Positions 6,910-8,483 of a stretch of 8,483 nt of DNA are shown one piece after another. Position 1 is the stretch's first letter. Every line of letters starts with the position of its first letter. A model generated the notes under the pieces. That model saw only the letters and a program-made list of their open reading frames with translations, was not told where the DNA came from and ran no database searches. A program made the position numbers and the translations under genes. This DNA is from Patescibacteria group bacterium (GTDB taxonomy: Bacteria; Patescibacteriota; Patescibacteriia; UBA1558; GWA2-36-10), in NCBI GenBank assembly GCA_030917205.1, contig JAUPVE010000025.1:1-8483 (forward strand), read 5' to 3'.

Positions 6910-7677
6910 ATGCTATTTACAATCATCATTGCTTCTTTATTAATCAGCCTACTATCTTTTTTGGGACTATTCTTCTTTAGTAAAGATAGATATAGTCATC
7001 GCATCATGGACGCAGCTATTGCTCTGGCAGCCGGAGTCTTGCTGGGCAATGTCTTTTTCCACATGCTCCCAGAAATCATCGAAATGCTCGATGGTAGTCC
7101 CTACAGTGCTCATGACAGTTCACTTTGGATCCTGTTAACTATCGTCTTCTTGTTCCTGACTGAGCAATACCTACATTGGCACCACTGCCATAGTCACCAC
7201 TCCGAAGAAGATGGACATGAACACAAAAATCCAGCTGGCATCAATATCTTGATTGGTGATGGCTTACACAACCTAGTAGATGGCATGGTCATAGCTGCTA
7301 GCTTTGCGGTTGACAATACTGTTGGCTGGCTAGCCACACTGGCTATTGCCCTCCATGAAATACCCCAAGAAATTGGCGACTACAGCTTACTGCTACACTC
7401 GGGATTTTCCAAAGCCAAAGCCTTATTTTGGAATTTTATCTCTGGTTTGATTGCCGTAGTAGGAGCTGTTGTCACTTATTTTTACGCTCAAGTAGCTGAA
7501 CACGAGATTGTCTTAGTTTCACTTGCTGCAGGTAGCTTCCTCTATATTGCCATGGCGGACATCATGCCTCATCTCCAAGAACAAAAAAGAGTTAATCAAT
7601 TCACTCAAATTTCTTGGTTTCTGATTGGTATTGTTGTCATATTTCTGATAAATAATTTTTTCCATTTTGAGGCCTAA
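6910..7677 (+). CDS. ZIP-family divalent metal transporter
   Basis: Integral membrane transporter moving Zn, Fe or Mn ions toward the cytoplasm. The 255 residues hold seven to eight predicted helices. Key motifs: HMLPE (51-55) at the end of the second helix; a cytoplasmic His-rich loop (89-105, with nine His residues and several Asp/Glu); helix IV GDGLHNLVDG (116-125) with H120, N121 and D124; and helix V ALHEIPQEIGD (147-157) with H149, E150 and E154. These form the binuclear metal centre of the family. The gene follows the Fur-family gene after 5 nt with no Shine-Dalgarno of its own, so it is probably coupled to it, and it is closed by an intrinsic terminator at 7702-7738. Metal-dependent repression by the neighbouring regulator is inferred from context. 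Confidence 0.93.
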   Translation: MLFTIIIASLLISLLSFLGLFFFSKDRYSHRIMDAAIALAAGVLLGNVFFHMLPEIIEMLDGSPYSAHDSSLWILLTIVFLFLTEQYLHWHHCHSHHSEEDGHEHKNPAGINILIGDGLHNLVDGMVIAASFAVDNTVGWLATLAIALHEIPQEIGDYSLLLHSGFSKAKALFWNFISGLIAVVGAVVTYFYAQVAEHEIVLVSLAAGSFLYIAMADIMPHLQEQKRVNQFTQISWFLIGIVVIFLINNFFHFEA

Positions 7678-7701
7678 ATTCAATACTTTTGACAATAAAA
7701 G

Positions 7702-7738
7702 ACAGTTCAGCCTCTCATGAAAGACTGGACTGTTTTTT
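7702..7738 (+). terminator. Intrinsic terminator of the fur-zip operon
   Basis: ACAGTTCAG (7702-7710) pairs with CTGGACTGT (7725-7733; nine pairs, one G-U), with a 14-nt loop that can close further, followed by a T run (7733-7738). The A run before the stem could make it work for the opposite strand as well. It lies 24 nt after the ZIP stop codon. Confidence 0.85.
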
Positions 7739-7747
7739 GATATGCTC

Positions 7748-7776
7748 TTGACAAATTTTTATATATATGATATAGT
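7748..7776 (+). promoter_or_regulatory. Strong sigma70-type promoter of the tandem RNA leader
   Basis: Perfect TTGACA (7748-7753), exact 17-nt spacer, TATAGT (7771-7776). Transcription should start near 7783, about 19 nt before the first repeat. It is the closest match to consensus in the window, which suggests an abundant transcript. Confidence 0.75.
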
Positions 7777-7801
7777 CTTTTTGTTGACAATAAAATAACC
7801 C

Positions 7802-7897
7802 ATGAAGCAAAGAAGCATTGTCCTAATTTGGACGCTTAGTCTGACCAAGACGGTCAAGACAAGGACAGTGTGGAGCTAGTAGCGTAACCGGCATTAA
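7802..7897 (+). ncRNA. Structured RNA element, copy 1 of a tandem pair
   Basis: A 96-nt element repeated 179 nt downstream with 94 identical positions. It folds as a nested structure: an outer nine-pair stem (7816-7824 with 7862-7870, one G-U) enclosing an arm made of GTCT (7839-7842) with AGAC (7857-7860) and GACC (7843-7846) with GGTC (7852-7855), with one bulged A and the loop AAGAC. A competing local hairpin is possible: AAGC/GCTT (7813-7816, 7834-7837) with GTCC/GGAC (7820-7823, 7830-7833). The 3' end TAGTAGCGT (7877-7885) is free in these folds. A second small hairpin (7897-7921) and an intrinsic terminator follow. Position after a strong promoter and before a terminator fits a riboswitch-like leader or a ~170-nt small RNA. 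I cannot match it to a known class. Confidence 0.65.
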
Positions 7898-7928
7898 ATC
7901 AAGCATAAATTGTGCCTGATTGTACTGG

Positions 7929-7955
7929 AAACGCCTACTATATAGGTGTTTTTTT
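7929..7955 (+). terminator. Intrinsic terminator after RNA copy 1, possibly regulated
   Basis: AAACGCCTA (7929-7937) pairs with TAGGTGTTT (7943-7951; nine pairs, one G-U), loop CTATA, T run 7949-7955. Its 5' arm and loop (7931-7940) can instead pair with TAGTAGCGT (7877-7885) of the upstream repeat through nine pairs with one bulged C, so the hairpin could be switched off by an antiterminator. Confidence 0.8.
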
Positions 7956-7980
7956 GTAAGTTCTTTACCATAAACATGCG

Positions 7981-8076
7981 ATGAAGCAAAGAAGCATTGT
8001 CCTAATTTGGACGCTTAGTCTGACCAAGATGGTCAAGACAAGGACAGTGTGGAGCTAGTAGCGTAACCGGCCTTAA
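7981..8076 (+). ncRNA. Structured RNA element, copy 2 of a tandem pair
   Basis: Identical to copy 1 except T8030 (C7851 in copy 1), which lies in the apical loop, and C8072 (A7893), near the 3' edge; neither change breaks a predicted pair. The outer stem is 7995-8003 with 8041-8049. No promoter is evident between the copies, so this one is probably reached only by reading through the terminator at 7929-7955. It lies 65 nt upstream of the receiver gene, whose ribosome binding site follows a hairpin and a palindrome, so translational control is conceivable. Copy 2 is followed by no T-tract terminator, unlike copy 1. Confidence 0.62.
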
Positions 8077-8079
8077 TTG

Positions 8080-8100
8080 TTGGTGGTAAAAAACCACGAA
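8080..8100 (+). other. Hairpin downstream of RNA copy 2
   Basis: GTGGT (8083-8087) pairs with ACCAC (8093-8097) around an all-A loop; after one mismatch, TT pairs with AA. There is no T run, so it is not an intrinsic terminator. ACG (8096-8098) and CTA (8101-8103) can instead pair with the copy 2 end (8059-8064), a weaker echo of the copy 1 antiterminator pairing. Confidence 0.4.
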
Positions 8101-8106
8101 CTAAAC

Positions 8107-8124
8107 TGGTCAAAATTTTGACCA
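8107..8124. promoter_or_regulatory. Perfect 18-nt palindrome before the receiver gene
   Basis: TGGTCAAAATTTTGACCA is exactly self-complementary. It ends 4 nt before the ribosome binding site, so it could be a DNA operator or, in RNA, a hairpin beside the Shine-Dalgarno. Its arms resemble the inner stem of the RNA repeat (GACCAAGA, GGTCAAGA) and TTGACCA can pair with TGGTCAA at 8030-8036 in copy 2. Confidence 0.5.
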
Positions 8125-8128
8125 AAAC

Positions 8129-8134
8129 AAGGAG
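8129..8134 (+). promoter_or_regulatory. Strong ribosome binding site of the receiver gene
   Basis: AAGGAG with 7 nt to ATG 8142 fixes that start. It is the strongest Shine-Dalgarno in the window. The octamer GGAGCTAG (8131-8138) also occurs inside both RNA repeats (7872-7879 and 8051-8058). Confidence 0.75.
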
Positions 8135-8141
8135 CTAGACA

Positions 8142-8483
8142 ATGACCAGGGTTTTCATCTACGCCAAAGAAGAGTTGGCTGCAACCATGGCTATGGCACT
8201 GTCTATGAGTGGGTATAGCCCCATGTACAGCGACAGACCGCGCGAAGCGCTGCGTCAGATCATCACCTTCAGGCCGAAGCTGATACTGGCTGAGTACCTG
8301 GAAGTCGATGGCGAGAAGCTGTGCCGTGAGATCCGTCGGATCAAGCAGCTGGACAATACGCAGGTGATCATGATGAGCGAGACGGGACAGCATCTGAATG
8401 AGCATGCTCTCCGCTCTATGATGCGGTCCTTTGGTGCCAATGACTACCTGCCCAAGCCCTTCCCCTGCCGTGAAATCGGCAAC
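8142..8483 (+). CDS. Degenerate response-regulator receiver domain protein (3' end outside window)
   Basis: The 114 visible residues align over a whole CheY-like receiver fold: first strand RVFIYAKEEL (3-12), helix 1 to SGYSP (23-27), helix 2 REALRQIITFRPKLIL (34-49), DGEKLCREIRRIK (56-68), strand 4 QVIMMSETG (74-82), and SFGANDYLPKPF (96-107), the typical ending with conserved Lys105-Pro-Phe. Phosphorylation residues are altered. The acidic pair after strand 1 is Ala8-Lys9, the phospho-acceptor Asp is Glu51, and the loop to the conserved Asp-Gly is two residues shorter than usual. The switch Thr/Ser is kept as S79. It is therefore a pseudo-receiver, probably not phosphorylated. An output domain may follow beyond the edge. 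Codons are GC-rich (frequent CTG, CGC, ATC), unlike all other genes here, and the start has a strong AAGGAG. Expression is presumably governed by the tandem RNA leader. Confidence 0.8.
   Translation, partial: MTRVFIYAKEELAATMAMALSMSGYSPMYSDRPREALRQIITFRPKLILAEYLEVDGEKLCREIRRIKQLDNTQVIMMSETGQHLNEHALRSMMRSFGANDYLPKPFPCREIGN

Larger units (their letters stand above)
7678..8141 (+). other. 464-bp gene-free region carrying a terminator, a promoter and a tandem RNA leader
   Basis: No protein-coding gene is supported here. In order it holds the fur-zip terminator, a consensus-like promoter, a 96-nt structured element, an intrinsic terminator, a second copy of the element, a short hairpin, a perfect palindrome and the ribosome binding site of the receiver gene. 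From 7802 on, the copies are visibly richer in GC than the AT-rich DNA between them. Confidence 0.8.

Noticed and set aside
7689..7795. Repeated 12-mer TTGACAATAAAA at 7689 and 7784
   Set aside because: Both contain a -35-like TTGACA, but no -10 sits 16-18 nt downstream of either; probably chance in AT-rich DNA.
7802..7879. 25-codon open frame (MKQRSIVLIW...) at the start of each RNA copy, as a leader peptide
   Set aside because: No Shine-Dalgarno precedes either copy, and the one difference inside it changes Thr to Met while being neutral in the RNA loop. An RNA role fits better, though a leader peptide is not excluded.
7802..8076. CRISPR array or insertion-sequence ends
   Set aside because: Only two units, each 96 nt and in direct orientation, with no short palindromic repeat series, no transposase and no target-site duplication seen.
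8073..8440. Two minus-strand open frames at the right end
   Set aside because: They are antisense to the receiver gene, exist because GC-rich DNA has few stops, and show no recognisable domain; the plus frame has a receiver fold and AAGGAG.

Overview
The window looks like chromosome from a small-genome, AT-rich bacterium, most plausibly a Candidate Phyla Radiation (Patescibacteria) member. This is inference, supported by the tight gene packing, the 4-22 nt overlaps, the scarcity of Shine-Dalgarno sites at promoter-proximal genes, the minimal fermentative enzyme set (PfkB kinase, PduL, AckA) and a large conserved-looking membrane protein of no recognised family. No ribosomal or other phylogenetic marker is present, so the assignment is tentative.

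Layout. Positions 1-6400 are read entirely from the minus strand. In transcription order they hold a YibE/F-family membrane protein, a 541-residue unrecognised membrane protein with its own promoter, a SpoU/TrmH-type RNA 2'-O-methyltransferase that overlaps it, and then a second operon behind an extended -10 promoter: PfkB-family kinase, PduL phosphotransacylase, acetate kinase, and a single-pass membrane protein with a very acidic tail that runs off the left edge. PduL and AckA together convert acetyl-CoA (or propionyl-CoA) to the acid with ATP gain. The PfkB kinase is translationally linked to them, which suggests a sugar or nucleoside fermentation module.

At 6401-6508 two promoters diverge. 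To the right on the plus strand lie a Fur-family metal regulator and a ZIP-family metal transporter, 5 nt apart and ended by a clear intrinsic terminator. A 7-5-7 inverted repeat over the fur -35 box is a candidate autoregulatory operator. The fur transcript is predicted to be leaderless or nearly so.

The unusual part is 7740-8483. A consensus-like promoter (TTGACA, 17 nt, TATAGT) starts a transcript carrying two tandem copies of a 96-nt element that differ at only two positions and fold into a nested stem. The first copy is followed by an intrinsic terminator whose 5' arm can instead pair with the repeat's own 3' end, as in an attenuator. The second copy is followed by a hairpin, a perfect 18-nt palindrome and a strong ribosome binding site. 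The gene they lead into is GC-rich (about 56% by my count, far above its neighbours) and encodes a degenerate response-regulator receiver lacking the acidic pocket. It is cut by the window edge. I could not match the repeated RNA to any riboswitch or small-RNA class I know. It is the best candidate here for something undescribed.
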